This document shows, one piece after another, positions 51,342-61,931 of a stretch of DNA of 64,000 nucleotides. Source of the DNA: Flavipsychrobacter sp. (lineage in GTDB: Bacteria > Bacteroidota > Bacteroidia > Chitinophagales > Chitinophagaceae); NCBI GenBank assembly GCA_016787265.1, contig JAEUVF010000007.1, positions 1 through 64,000 on the forward strand, written 5' to 3'. Under the pieces are notes generated by a model. That model saw only the letters and a list, made by a program, of their open reading frames with translations. It searched no databases and was not told the DNA's origin. Position 1 is the first letter of the stretch. The number at the start of each line of letters is the position of its first letter. The position numbers were made by a program, and so were the translations under genes.

Positions 51342-53573
51342 ATGGAAATAACCGTAACAACCGCCCAGCAACTGCGCCTTACTGCAGAAGAGTTCGAGCT
51401 GATCAAAGAAAAACTGGGCCGCACGCCAAATTTCAATGAATTGTGTGCTTTTTCCGGCATGTGGAGTGAACACTGTTCGTATAAAAACTCCATCAAATGG
51501 CTCAAAACCCTCCCGCGTGAAGGTGGAAAAATGCTGGTAGCGGCCGGAGAAGAGAATGCCGGACTCATGGATATGGGCGACGGATACGGTGTGGTATTTA
51601 AAATCGAAAGTCATAACCACCCCTCCGCTATCGAACCCTTCCAGGGAGCTGCCACAGGGGTTGGAGGTATACACCGGGATATCTTTACCATGGGCGCACG
51701 TCCCATCGCAGCCCTAAACTCCCTGCGTTTTGGTAAACTCCAGGAAGCCAAAACCCAGCACCTGCTCGGTGGAGTGGTGCACGGGATCGGCCATTACGGC
51801 AATTGCTTTGGGGTGCCGACAGTAGGAGGAGAAATCTATTTTGAACAATGTTATCATACCAACCCTCTTGTTAATGCGATGAGTGTAGGCGTGGTAAAGG
51901 CCGGAGGAACCGTTAGCGCCACTGCCGAAGGGATTGGCAATCCGGTTATGTTCGTCGGTTCTGCTACCGGTAAGGATGGAATCGGTGGAGCTTCTTTTGC
52001 ATCCGCTGATATAACTGCCGAAAGCGCAGAAGAGCTGCCTGCTGTTCAGGTAGGTGACCCTTTCCAGGAAAAGAAACTGCTTGAAGCCTGCCTTGAAGTG
52101 ATCCAGACAGGAGCAGTGGTAGGCATGCAGGATATGGGTGCTGCCGGTATTATCTGTTCTACCGCTGAAATGAGTGCGAAGGGAAAAGTAGGTATGCGGA
52201 TTGACCTGGATAAGGTTCCAACCCGTCAGGCCAATATGAAAACCTGGGAACTCCTGCTCAGCGAAAGCCAGGAGCGGATGCTGATGGTGGTGGAAAAAGG
52301 TAAAGAAGCTGTTGTTGAAGCCATCTTCGAAAAATGGGATCTGCCCTGTTCGGTAATTGGAGAAGTTACGGGCGATGGCATCCTGAATTTCTACATGCAC
52401 GGTGAACTGGAAGCATCCATCCCGGCAGAAGAACTGGTACTGGGTGGAGGTGCTCCCCAATACGACAGACAGTATGAAACACCTGCCTATTTTAGTAATA
52501 TAAAGGAATTTGATCCATCATCTGTTGCCCAGCCGGCGGACTATAAAAATGTGGCGCAACAATTGGTTAACCTGCCCAATATCGCCTCTAAGCGTTGGGT
52601 ATATACACAATACGACAGCATGGTTGGAACTGGCAACACTTCTACCAATGCGCCAAGTGATGCCGCAGTTGTATTAGCTAAACCTTCTGATAAGGCGCTG
52701 GCTATAACAACCGATTGTAACAGTCGCTATGTTTTTGCAGATCCTTACAAGGGTACAATGATTGCCGTTGCCGAAGCTGCCCGCAATATTGTCTGCTCTG
52801 GTGGTGAACCACTGGGCGTAACCAACTGCCTGAATTTTGGTAACCCGTATGATCCGCAGGTATATTATCAATTCGTTCATGCGATTAAAGGAATGGGAGA
52901 TGCCTGCCGCCGTTTCAATACACCAGTTACAGGTGGTAACGTGAGCTTCTATAACCAGAATCCGGATGGACCTGTGTACCCCACTCCAACGATTGGTATG
53001 GTGGGATTACTGGATTCCTACCAGGATCGCATGACACTCGGATTTCATGCAGCAGGAGACCTGGTTTACCTGGTTGGAAAAGCAACCAATGATATCAACA
53101 GCTCCGAATACCTGCAAAAAATTTGTGGTGTCGAATTTTCTCCGGCTCCTCAATTCGACCTGGAAGAAGAATTTCAGTTGCAGGCAACTATTTTACAATT
53201 AATCCGTTCGAAAAAAATAAGTTCTGCCCACGATATCAGTGAAGGGGGAATGTTTATCACTCTGCTGGAAAGCGGTTTTGTAAACGGACTTGGATTCGAT
53301 ATTCAAACTGACAACTCCATCCGTAAAGATGCTGATCTGTTTGGTGAAGGTCAGAGCCGGGTTGTAGTTTCCGTTAAACCTGATCAGCAAGCAGGTTTTG
53401 AATCAATGCTGGGAACTGCTTCATTTCGGTTACTGGGTACCGTTACCAATGGTGAGATCCGTGTGGATGGCGACAACTGGGGTTCAGTTGATGAATGGAA
53501 GAATCAGTATGATACGGCTATTGAGAAATTCCTGGCCGGACATGAATCTGAACATGCTTTGAGTGCACTATAA
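51342..53573 (+). CDS. purL: Phosphoribosylformylglycinamidine synthase subunit PurL (small type)
   Basis: 743 residues, the Bacillus-type small PurL that works with PurQ and PurS (neither is in this window). It converts FGAR to FGAM with ATP and ammonia in purine synthesis. Landmarks: CAFSGMWSEHCSYKNS, the nucleotide site SHNHPSAIEPFQGAATGVGG, IRDIFTMGARPIA-type segment, and a second AIRS-like half (GGEPLGVTNCLNFGNPYDP, GGNVSFYNQ). A PAS-containing kinase-like gene follows after 14 nt. Confidence 0.95.
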   Translation: MEITVTTAQQLRLTAEEFELIKEKLGRTPNFNELCAFSGMWSEHCSYKNSIKWLKTLPREGGKMLVAAGEENAGLMDMGDGYGVVFKIESHNHPSAIEPFQGAATGVGGIHRDIFTMGARPIAALNSLRFGKLQEAKTQHLLGGVVHGIGHYGNCFGVPTVGGEIYFEQCYHTNPLVNAMSVGVVKAGGTVSATAEGIGNPVMFVGSATGKDGIGGASFASADITAESAEELPAVQVGDPFQEKKLLEACLEVIQTGAVVGMQDMGAAGIICSTAEMSAKGKVGMRIDLDKVPTRQANMKTWELLLSESQERMLMVVEKGKEAVVEAIFEKWDLPCSVIGEVTGDGILNFYMHGELEASIPAEELVLGGGAPQYDRQYETPAYFSNIKEFDPSSVAQPADYKNVAQQLVNLPNIASKRWVYTQYDSMVGTGNTSTNAPSDAAVVLAKPSDKALAITTDCNSRYVFADPYKGTMIAVAEAARNIVCSGGEPLGVTNCLNFGNPYDPQVYYQFVHAIKGMGDACRRFNTPVTGGNVSFYNQNPDGPVYPTPTIGMVGLLDSYQDRMTLGFHAAGDLVYLVGKATNDINSSEYLQKICGVEFSPAPQFDLEEEFQLQATILQLIRSKKISSAHDISEGGMFITLLESGFVNGLGFDIQTDNSIRKDADLFGEGQSRVVVSVKPDQQAGFESMLGTASFRLLGTVTNGEIRVDGDNWGSVDEWKNQYDTAIEKFLAGHESEHALSAL

Positions 53574-53587
53574 TTTTCAGAACCAGA

Positions 53588-54598
53588 ATGGCTGTAGCAA
53601 GTGACCTGTTCCAGTTTTTTAATATCACTCCAGACCTGGTTTGTATAGCAGGGAAAGATGGGTATTTGAAGAAGGTGAACAACGCGGTTTTGGAGGTCCT
53701 GGGATATAGCGAGGAAGAACTTCTCTCAAAACCAATCAGGGATTTTATCCATCCGGATGACAGGCAGACTACTGCTGAAACGCGGGCGGCTATGATTGAA
53801 GGGAAAGTGCTGCGCAATTTTGAAAACCGCTATCTGACGAAAAATGGAGGTGTGGTATGGCTTGAGTGGACTTCCATTTACAATCCGGATAAAGAACTGG
53901 TATTTGCTATTGCCAAGGATATTTCAAAGCGAAAAAAAGTTGAGAAAGAGATAGAGGCGGAATATGAAAAATTCAAAAGCCTGGCTACTCATTTTCGCTC
54001 AAGTATGGAAGAAGACCGTAAATTCCTTGCCTCCGAGTTGCACGAGGAAATGGCCCAGCTCGCCTCTGTAATAAAAATGGATATCGACTGGGTCGTTCGA
54101 AGGGAAAGCAATCTTTCACCAGGAAGCAGAAACCGGCTGGAGCATGCTATCGGAATAACGGACTTGTTAATTGCAACCATTCGAAGGATCACTTTCAGTA
54201 TAGGATCTTCCATGCTGGAGCATGTCGGTTTAAGTGCTACCCTGGAATGGCAATGCCGGGAATTCTCCCTACTTAGCGGTGTTCCTTGCACCTTTTCGTC
54301 CAACCTGAGTGAAGGTCCTACAGGAGGGATGGAGGTTGATTTTCTTCGTATCAGCCAGGAAGCGCTAACTTCTTTTATGCTGAATACGGAGGTTCGTAAA
54401 GTTGAAATTGAACTGGATCAGACAGCTTCAGGATTTTGTTTATCCATTCACCTGCACTATAAAATCATCATCAATCGCCAGTTGTTTGCCAATACGCTGG
54501 ACAGGATTCGCGACCGTGCCAGTTTTATCAATGCACAGGTTGCTGTTGAGGAGGATGAAAGCGGAATTACCAGCATTCGAATACTGGCAGCTGTCTGA
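53588..54598 (+). CDS. PAS-domain sensor protein with a degenerate histidine-kinase half
   Basis: 336 residues, cytoplasmic. PAS occupies about 5-115 (FNITPDLVCIAGKDGYLKKVN, then WLEWTSIYNPDKEL and a PAC-like KDISKRKK). A HisKA_3-like region follows with His152 in ASELHEEMAQLAS. The ATPase part is eroded: the N-box reads ISQEALTSFMLNTE without its Asn/His pair, and no DxGxG or GxGL motif is present downstream. It may be a pseudokinase or a phosphotransfer scaffold. It lies 14 nt after purL and 29 nt before hldD. Confidence 0.75.
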   Translation: MAVASDLFQFFNITPDLVCIAGKDGYLKKVNNAVLEVLGYSEEELLSKPIRDFIHPDDRQTTAETRAAMIEGKVLRNFENRYLTKNGGVVWLEWTSIYNPDKELVFAIAKDISKRKKVEKEIEAEYEKFKSLATHFRSSMEEDRKFLASELHEEMAQLASVIKMDIDWVVRRESNLSPGSRNRLEHAIGITDLLIATIRRITFSIGSSMLEHVGLSATLEWQCREFSLLSGVPCTFSSNLSEGPTGGMEVDFLRISQEALTSFMLNTEVRKVEIELDQTASGFCLSIHLHYKIIINRQLFANTLDRIRDRASFINAQVAVEEDESGITSIRILAAV

Positions 54599-54627
54599 TT
54601 TCAGGATTCCCTTAGTACCTTTATCCA

Positions 54628-55608
54628 ATGGACAATAAAGATGTTATTGTAGTAACCGGGGCAGCCGGATTTATCGGAAGTTGTATGGTTGGGTACCTGA
54701 ATCTGAAAGGCTATTCCAACCTCGTGCTCGTGGATGATTTTTCAACAAAAGCCAAAGAGCCGAATCTCATAGGTAAAAACTACCTGGAAAAAATAGAAAG
54801 GGAAGTTTTTTTTGAATGGTTGCAAAACCATCGCCCTAAAATTGCCTTCATCTTTCATTTAGGCGCTAGAACAGATACTACTGAATTTGATTACAGTATT
54901 CATCAGCGATTGAACGTGGAATATTCCCAGAAGATCTGGAATTATTGTGTGGTTCACTCTATCCCCCTGGTTTATGCCTCTTCAGCTGCCACTTATGGAA
55001 ACGGCGAATTCGGTTATGAGGATACGCATGAGTTGCCCTTTCAATTGGAGCCGTTGAATCCTTATGGAGTTTCAAAGAATGAATTTGATAAATGGGTTTT
55101 ACATGAATCTACCCATCCTCCTTTCTGGGCTGGATTGAAGTTCTTCAATGTGTATGGGCCCAATGAATATCACAAAGGCAGAATGGCATCCGTAATCTGG
55201 CATTCGTTTAACCAGATCCGGGATCAGGGATTTGTAAAACTATTCCGGTCGCACCGTCCTGATTTCAAAGACGGACAGCAATTACGGGATTTCATTTATG
55301 TGATGGATGTCATAAAAGTTTGTTACTGGCTGATGGAGCATCAGCCGGAATCCGGATTGTACAACCTCGGAACCGGAAAGGCGCGCAGCTTTGAAGACCT
55401 GGTGAAAGCAACCTTTGCCGGACTCGGTAAAGAGCCGCGGATTGAGTTCATTGATATGCCGGAAGATATCAGGGGAAAGTATCAGTACTTTACGGAAGCC
55501 AGCATGGGCAAGTTGACAGCCGCGGGTTACCAGGAAAACTTTTATTCACTGGAAGACGGAGTAGGAGAGTATGTGCGCAATTACCTGTCTCCAGGCCACT
55601 ATTTTTAA
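54628..55608 (+). CDS. hldD: ADP-L-glycero-D-manno-heptose 6-epimerase
   Basis: 326 residues, extended SDR family. NAD(P) site GAAGFIG at 11-17, DDFST near 38, HLGARTDTTE (active-site loop), YASSAATYG, the Tyr-x-x-x-Lys pair in NPYGVSKNEFDKW, and HldD-specific KFFNVYGPNEYHKGRMASV. It makes the ADP-heptose precursor of the LPS inner core. It follows a PAS protein gene by 29 nt and precedes proC by 18 nt. Confidence 0.92.
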   Translation: MDNKDVIVVTGAAGFIGSCMVGYLNLKGYSNLVLVDDFSTKAKEPNLIGKNYLEKIEREVFFEWLQNHRPKIAFIFHLGARTDTTEFDYSIHQRLNVEYSQKIWNYCVVHSIPLVYASSAATYGNGEFGYEDTHELPFQLEPLNPYGVSKNEFDKWVLHESTHPPFWAGLKFFNVYGPNEYHKGRMASVIWHSFNQIRDQGFVKLFRSHRPDFKDGQQLRDFIYVMDVIKVCYWLMEHQPESGLYNLGTGKARSFEDLVKATFAGLGKEPRIEFIDMPEDIRGKYQYFTEASMGKLTAAGYQENFYSLEDGVGEYVRNYLSPGHYF

Positions 55609-55626
55609 AGCAAGCAAGTTGATAAT

Positions 55627-56430
55627 ATGAGCAAAACCATAGCCATCATAGGCGGAGGAAACCTCGGCCTGTCCATTGCGGAAGGATTGACTGCGGGAGG
55701 ATTTTTATCTCCCGGCCAGATCACCATCACGCGTCGCAATACCACCCTGCTGCAGCCTTATCAACAGCAGGGTATGACCATAACCAGTGATAATGCCGCC
55801 GCTGCCGCAGGTTCGGATGTGATCCTGCTGGCGGTCAAACCTTTTCAGATCAGGGAAGTGATCCGGGAGATTGCACCGAACCTGTCAGCCGATAAACTAT
55901 TGATTTCAGTAGTAACCGGTGTAAGTATGCAGGAAATGCGTACAGAATTGCTGGAGGACAGGGTTCCGGCGATCTTTCGGGCCATGCCCAATACGGCGGT
56001 AGCCATCCGCGAAAGCATGACCTGCCTAAGCCATTCCAAAGCTAAGCCCGACCAGGTAGACTGGGTTTTAGAGTTATTTAGCCAGGTAGGAAGAGTGGTA
56101 ATCATTGATGAAAAGCTGATGGATGCGGCTACTGTACTCGGAGCCTGCGGTACTGCTTACGCGATGCGTTATATCCGCGCCAATATTCAGGGAGGGATTG
56201 AAATCGGATTTGATGCCAAAACAGCCAGTCTGATAGCTGCTCAAACGGTAAAAGGGGCAGCGGAACTGCTGCTACAGAAAGGTACCCACCCGGAATATGA
56301 AATAGATAAGGTAACAACACCGAAAGGCTGTACTATTGCAGGACTGAACGAAATGGAGCACCAGGGGTTCAGTTCTTCCCTTATTAAAGGGATATCAGCG
56401 AGTTTTTTGAAAATACAGGCCGACAAATAA
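55627..56430 (+). CDS. proC: Pyrroline-5-carboxylate reductase
   Basis: 267 residues, full length. It reduces P5C to proline with NAD(P)H. The N-terminal dinucleotide site is IGGGNLG (8-14); VILLAVKPFQIREVI and ISVVTGVSM follow, then RAMPNTAVAIRESMTCLS. The C-terminal signature (KGAAELLLQK, VTTPKGCTIAGLNEMEHQGF) is that of ProC. It ends the hldD-proC run. Confidence 0.95.
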   Translation: MSKTIAIIGGGNLGLSIAEGLTAGGFLSPGQITITRRNTTLLQPYQQQGMTITSDNAAAAAGSDVILLAVKPFQIREVIREIAPNLSADKLLISVVTGVSMQEMRTELLEDRVPAIFRAMPNTAVAIRESMTCLSHSKAKPDQVDWVLELFSQVGRVVIIDEKLMDAATVLGACGTAYAMRYIRANIQGGIEIGFDAKTASLIAAQTVKGAAELLLQKGTHPEYEIDKVTTPKGCTIAGLNEMEHQGFSSSLIKGISASFLKIQADK

Positions 56431-56502
56431 TATTTGATTCAGTTGTTCGTTTAAGTTCAAGGAAGAGGTAAGGGAAATCACCTAGAGATTAAGTTTTTTT
56501 TA

Positions 56503-56511
56503 TACCTTTGC
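56503..56511 (+). promoter_or_regulatory. -7 box of the 59-residue membrane-peptide gene
   Basis: TACCTTTGC fits TAnnTTTGC; a T-rich stretch lies upstream. It is 37 nt before the ATG at 56548. Confidence 0.6.
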
Positions 56512-56547
56512 CGCTCCAACCCTGTGAATAACATAGAATTTAAAAGT

Positions 56548-56727
56548 ATGAAGCGAAATTTAAGTGTCTGGATATTGTTGGTGGAGATATTGGCGATCGT
56601 TGTGATTCACTCGAATAAGGATCAGGCGGAAAAAATAAAAGAGATCTTCATGAAAAGAAATCATTCCGCATTCATAAAAACAACTCCAATTCAGCCGATG
56701 GAAGTTTCTCAATTGAACATAAAGTAA
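56548..56727 (+). CDS. Small single-span membrane peptide in its own transcription unit
   Basis: 59 residues from ATG at 56548 (MKRNLSVWIL); a GTG 24 nt upstream is too close to the promoter to be likely. One hydrophobic helix (VWILLVEILAIVVI) is followed by a basic amphipathic stretch and a C-terminal tail. It is flanked by its own -7 box (56503) and terminator (56753-56790), so it is expressed alone. Family not recognised; a short RNA with incidental coding is the alternative. Confidence 0.55.
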   Translation: MKRNLSVWILLVEILAIVVIHSNKDQAEKIKEIFMKRNHSAFIKTTPIQPMEVSQLNIK

Positions 56728-56752
56728 TAAGCAATAATCACCAAAAGGAAAA

Positions 56753-56790
56753 AATAGGCATCCGGGTTTCCGGGTGCCTATTGTCTTTTT
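56753..56790 (+). terminator. Intrinsic terminator of the small membrane-peptide gene
   Basis: AATAGGCATCCGG pairs with CCGGGTGCCTATT (one G-T pair) around a short loop, followed by GTCTTTTT. It separates the unit from the pyrG promoter at 56795. Confidence 0.85.
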
Positions 56791-56794
56791 ACCC

Positions 56795-56803
56795 TATCTT
56801 TGC
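56795..56803 (+). promoter_or_regulatory. -7 box of pyrG
   Basis: TATCTTTGC fits TAnnTTTGC exactly. It lies 164 nt before the pyrG ATG, so the transcript has a long leader. Confidence 0.6.
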
Positions 56804-56889
56804 ATGACCTCCCGGATGAACATATTGCAATTTTCCGCAAGGTCACATCAGCCGCGTTCACTATAATAAAATTTATCAGGTAATTTGAT

Positions 56890-56928
56890 TTGCAACTGGC
56901 CTATTGGCCAAGGGCAATTATTTTTTTG
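56890..56928 (+). promoter_or_regulatory. Terminator-like hairpin in the pyrG leader
   Basis: TTGC (56890) and GCAA (56914) enclose TGGCC/GGCCA around TATT, followed by TTATTTTTTT. A weak terminator between promoter and coding region could attenuate pyrG. The stem has an internal mismatch loop, so the call is tentative. Confidence 0.35.
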
Positions 56929-56961
56929 AACGTAGCCCATTGGAATAAAAATTGAAACTGA

Positions 56962-58605
<1,644 letters not shown>

Positions 58606-58622
58606 AGTGACGGGGCGTGGCC

Positions 58623-58650
58623 TCTCACGTTTCACGTCTCACATCTCACG
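58623..58650. repeat. TCTCACG-type heptamer repeat, four copies
   Basis: TCTCACG, TTTCACG, TCTCACA and TCTCACG follow without gaps, ending 7 nt before the TATCTTCGC -7 box of yidC. Same architecture as the cmk promoter at 15956-15986. Confidence 0.75.
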
Positions 58651-58657
58651 TTTTCCC

Positions 58658-58666
58658 TATCTTCGC
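58658..58666 (+). promoter_or_regulatory. -7 box of yidC
   Basis: TATCTTCGC, identical to the cmk -7 box, lies 29 nt before the preferred yidC ATG at 58696. Confidence 0.55.
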
Positions 58667-58695
58667 AGGTCTTAAAAATAGTTTGGATGCAAAGC

Positions 58696-60534
58696 ATGGA
58701 TCGTAATACGATAATTGGTTTTGTGCTGTTAGGGGTACTTCTTTTTGTTTATCTGTTTATTTCTTCCAAGAGTAGCAGGGAATTAGAGGCACAACGGCTC
58801 CGGCAGACGGATTCACTGGCAAAAATTGAAATGGCCAAACAGCAGGCTGCCCAGGCAAGGATCAAGGACAGTGCTGCGCAGGTAACTGCAACACTGGACT
58901 CGAATGCCACAGGATGGGCCCGTCACCTGGTTGGGACCAGTTCATTTCATACCATAGAAACGGACCTCTTAAGAGTAAAATTCAGCAACAAAGGTGGTCA
59001 GCCGGTGCAGGTAGAACTGAAAAAGTACAGTCGCGCAGACAGTAGCCTGGTTTCAGTAATAGAAGATGGCAGCGACCAGTTCAGCTTCCCGGTTTTGACA
59101 GCTCCAAACCAGAGCACAGCATCTGCTGATTTGTTTTTTCAATTGAAATCTACCCAGCAGGATGCTTCTGGAAACCATATCATCGTGTATGAGGCAAGCG
59201 GTGCTACCGGCGAATCTATTCAGCAGGAATATATTGTTCATCCGGCTTCTTACCTGATCGATTTTAATCTGAGGTTACAGGGAACTACTTCCATGATACC
59301 ACAGCAGAATCTGCAACTTCAGTGGAATGTTGCGGCTATGCAACAGGAAAAGGATGCCCGGTATGAAAGAGAGCAATCGCAATTGATCCTGGTGGAAAAT
59401 GGCGAATACGACTATTTCAACCTCTTCTCAAACGACACGGAAAGCTTTGATAATACCGTTCAATGGGCCAGTATCAAACAGCGCTTTTTCAACGCAACCC
59501 TGATTAATAAAGAAAAATTCGACAAAGCAAAATTTGACTGGACTACACCTGCAGATGACAGTTCCCGCATGATCGTGGCTGTTAAAGCCAACTTTGAAAA
59601 AAAGCTTCCCGCAGGAACCCAGGCAACTTTGCCGATGCAGTTTTACTTTGGTCCGAATGATTATAAACTGCTTCGATCACTGGGTATTGAGGACATGGAT
59701 AAGATCGTGAACCTTGGACAGGGGCCCTATGCTTTTGTCCGTCCGATTAACCAGTATATCGTAATGCCCGTTTTTGACTTTATCAAGAAGTTCTTCAATT
59801 CTTACGGTTTAGTGATCGCACTGCTGACCATTTTCATCCGGCTGATTACTTCGCCCCTTGTTTATTCCAGTTACCTGAGTGGTGCGAAGATGAAAGCCTT
59901 ACGTCCGGAAATTGATGCACTGAAAGCAAAATACGGTGATGATCAGCAGACCTTCGGGATGGAACAGATGAAACTCTTCCGTGAAGCGGGTGTTAATCCA
60001 TTGGGAGGTTGTATTCCCGCGTTATTGCAAATTCCGATCTTCTTTGCCTTGTATAGCTTCTTCAATTCTTTCCTTGCATTGAGGGGAGAATCCTTTTTGT
60101 GGGCTACCGATCTGTCTATGTATGATGTGATTACCAAAATACCCTTCCACATACCCTGGTTTGGTGATCATGTGAGCCTGTTTACACTGACGGCGGTAAT
60201 TACGAGTTTCCTGATTTCTATCTACAACATGAATATGACACCGGATCAGAACAATCCGATGTTAAAATACATGCCGTATATCTTCCCTGTACTGCTGTTG
60301 TTTTTCTTTAACAGACTGCCATCGGCGCTTACCTGGTATTATACGGTCTCCAACCTGATTACGCTTGCGTTGCAGTGGGTAATTCAGAATTATATCATTG
60401 ATCACGATAAAATCGTGGCTCAACTGGCAGCCAACCGGTCGAAACCCAAATCGAAGTCCAAATGGCAGGAGCGCTTGGAGCAAATGCAGGAAACACAAAA
60501 GAAGGTGCAGGAAATGCAGAAAAAAGGCAAATAG
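58696..60534 (+). CDS. yidC: Membrane protein insertase YidC
   Basis: 612 residues from ATG at 58696 (MDRNTIIGFVLL), preferred because it puts the N-terminal signal anchor at residue 6; an ATG 9 nt upstream is in frame. A large periplasmic domain (about 25-340) precedes the conserved insertase core: helices near 355-380, the RLITSPLVYSSYLSGAKM segment with conserved Arg, GVNPLGGCIPALLQIPIFFALYSF, and two C-terminal helices ending in a basic tail (KPKSKSKWQ). It inserts and folds inner-membrane proteins with Sec or alone. Confidence 0.95.
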   Translation: MDRNTIIGFVLLGVLLFVYLFISSKSSRELEAQRLRQTDSLAKIEMAKQQAAQARIKDSAAQVTATLDSNATGWARHLVGTSSFHTIETDLLRVKFSNKGGQPVQVELKKYSRADSSLVSVIEDGSDQFSFPVLTAPNQSTASADLFFQLKSTQQDASGNHIIVYEASGATGESIQQEYIVHPASYLIDFNLRLQGTTSMIPQQNLQLQWNVAAMQQEKDARYEREQSQLILVENGEYDYFNLFSNDTESFDNTVQWASIKQRFFNATLINKEKFDKAKFDWTTPADDSSRMIVAVKANFEKKLPAGTQATLPMQFYFGPNDYKLLRSLGIEDMDKIVNLGQGPYAFVRPINQYIVMPVFDFIKKFFNSYGLVIALLTIFIRLITSPLVYSSYLSGAKMKALRPEIDALKAKYGDDQQTFGMEQMKLFREAGVNPLGGCIPALLQIPIFFALYSFFNSFLALRGESFLWATDLSMYDVITKIPFHIPWFGDHVSLFTLTAVITSFLISIYNMNMTPDQNNPMLKYMPYIFPVLLLFFFNRLPSALTWYYTVSNLITLALQWVIQNYIIDHDKIVAQLAANRSKPKSKSKWQERLEQMQETQKKVQEMQKKGK

Positions 60535-60580
60535 CCAACTAAAAATGGTTATTTTCCGTCTGCTTATCAGCATGATCAAC

Positions 60581-61237
60581 ATGAAAACAACCTTTTTTAC
60601 CCTACTGGGCCTTTTTTTGATGACAGGGATTTTCGCCCAGAAAAGAGTATCCGATCTGACCATCGTGTATGATGCGGTAATAACTACAGGTGCAGCTGAA
60701 CCCAAGCTGGCGGATGCATTTGACGGTGCAACCACTACAGTTTACCTGAAGGGCGGCCTGAGTCGCTCAGAAATGCAAAGTGCCCTGGCAAGTTTTACTA
60801 CCATTCACGATGCAAGATCCGGCTCTGCAGTGGTATTGCAGGAAGTGGGCGGACAAAAAGTGCTGATTCGTATGACTGCAGCCGACTGGAAAGATAAGAA
60901 CCGCAGGTATGAGGGGATTGAATTCACAACTTCAGGGGAAACCAAGCAACTGGCTGGTTATACTTGTAAAAAAGCAGTAGCCTCCCTTAAAGATGGTTCA
61001 ACTTTTACGGTGTTTTATACAGAAGACCTGGTGCCTGAAAACAATCATTATAATTCCCAGTTTACCAACCTCCGCGGACTTCCACTTGAATACGAACTAC
61101 AGCAGGGGAAACTTACGATCAAATATGTGGTATCACAGGTTTCATTGAATCCGGTTCCGGTGTCAAAATTTGATATTCCAAAGTCGGGTTATAGGGAGAT
61201 GAGTTATGAGGAAAGCAAGAAGGGGAGGAGGAATTAG
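60581..61237 (+). CDS. Secreted protein of unknown function, GLPGLI-like pattern
   Basis: 218 residues from ATG at 60581 (MKTTFFTLLGLFL), with a signal peptide ending IFAQ near 20; earlier in-frame ATGs do not improve the signal. The beta-rich mature part (LTIVYDAVIT, TKQLAGYTCKKAVASLKDGSTFTVFYTEDL, NLRGLPLEYELQQGKLTIKY) resembles GLPGLI/DUF4412-type secreted proteins of Bacteroidota. The function of these families is unknown. It follows yidC by 46 nt and ends exactly where a GGTGAAA heptamer repeat begins. Confidence 0.7.
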   Translation: MKTTFFTLLGLFLMTGIFAQKRVSDLTIVYDAVITTGAAEPKLADAFDGATTTVYLKGGLSRSEMQSALASFTTIHDARSGSAVVLQEVGGQKVLIRMTAADWKDKNRRYEGIEFTTSGETKQLAGYTCKKAVASLKDGSTFTVFYTEDLVPENNHYNSQFTNLRGLPLEYELQQGKLTIKYVVSQVSLNPVPVSKFDIPKSGYREMSYEESKKGRRN

Positions 61238-61278
61238 GTGAAAGGTGAAAGGTGAAAGGTGAAAGGTGAAAGGTGAGA
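61237..61278. repeat. GGTGAAA heptamer repeat, five perfect copies and one variant
   Basis: GGTGAAA at 61237, 61244, 61251, 61258 and 61265, then GGTGAGA at 61272. This is the reverse complement of the TTTCACC repeat before cmk. It starts on the last base of the upstream stop codon. Confidence 0.85.
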
Positions 61279-61399
61279 AGGCATTTTTAAATTAAATGGA
61301 AAATAAACCCAATAGCCTTATTCGTGAATAGAACTGGAGTAGTTCACGTAAAATAAAATTCGAAAAGAAGAAAAAGTGAAGAAAACGGTAATCGGAGGA

Positions 61400-61786
61400 T
61401 TACTTATTGATCCGTACTTTCAGATTCAGCATTTGGGTGCTGTTGTTGCAGGGAACAGTTTTACCTACAGAAATTCTGCTGTTGTAAGGCATAATGTAGG
61501 TAGTGTTTCCTTTCTGGTAGGTTACCAGGGTATTGATAGCTAAAGATCCGTTGTTGGTTTTGGAACTGTTGAACCCTAAGCTTCCTTTATAACTGGGACC
61601 GGCTTTTAACGTAAAGCCAGCAGTTGTTCGGATAGGAATAAACTCCTCTGTAGCTTTAGTAGCCTTTTTGTTTTTTTTCTCTCCACCCATACTTGCACCG
61701 GCAAAACCAGCAAAGCCCAGGAAAAGGGCAGCTACCAGCAGTTTAAGGCTGTGTCTGGAAAGTCTGGTATGGAGGTTTAACAACAT
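61400..61786 (-). CDS. Small secreted hypothetical protein
   Basis: 128 residues with an N-terminal hydrophobic segment (LKLLVAALFLGFAGFAGA) that is a signal peptide or anchor, then a Lys-rich spacer (KKNKKATKATEE) and a beta-rich C-terminal part (AGFTLKAGPSYKGSL, YQKGNTTYIMPYNSRISVG). A Cys in VGKTVPCNN is isolated. Family not recognised. Confidence 0.55.
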   Translation of the reverse strand: MLLNLHTRLSRHSLKLLVAALFLGFAGFAGASMGGEKKNKKATKATEEFIPIRTTAGFTLKAGPSYKGSLGFNSSKTNNGSLAINTLVTYQKGNTTYIMPYNSRISVGKTVPCNNSTQMLNLKVRINK

Positions 61787-61931
61787 ATTTGTACAAAAAT
61801 AGCTAAAAGATTTGGAAAATTCTTAACCGTTGATCACAAATTTTAATATATATGTAACGCATGTTAATAAAATTTGTTACATAAACTTGGAACTTTTTTT
61901 TGTTTAAGGTATATTGTATTAACCAAGATTC

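Noticed and set aside
60398..60580. N-terminal extension of the GLPGLI-like protein
   Set aside because: It overlaps the basic C-terminal tail of yidC in another frame and is Arg/Lys-rich with no signal character.
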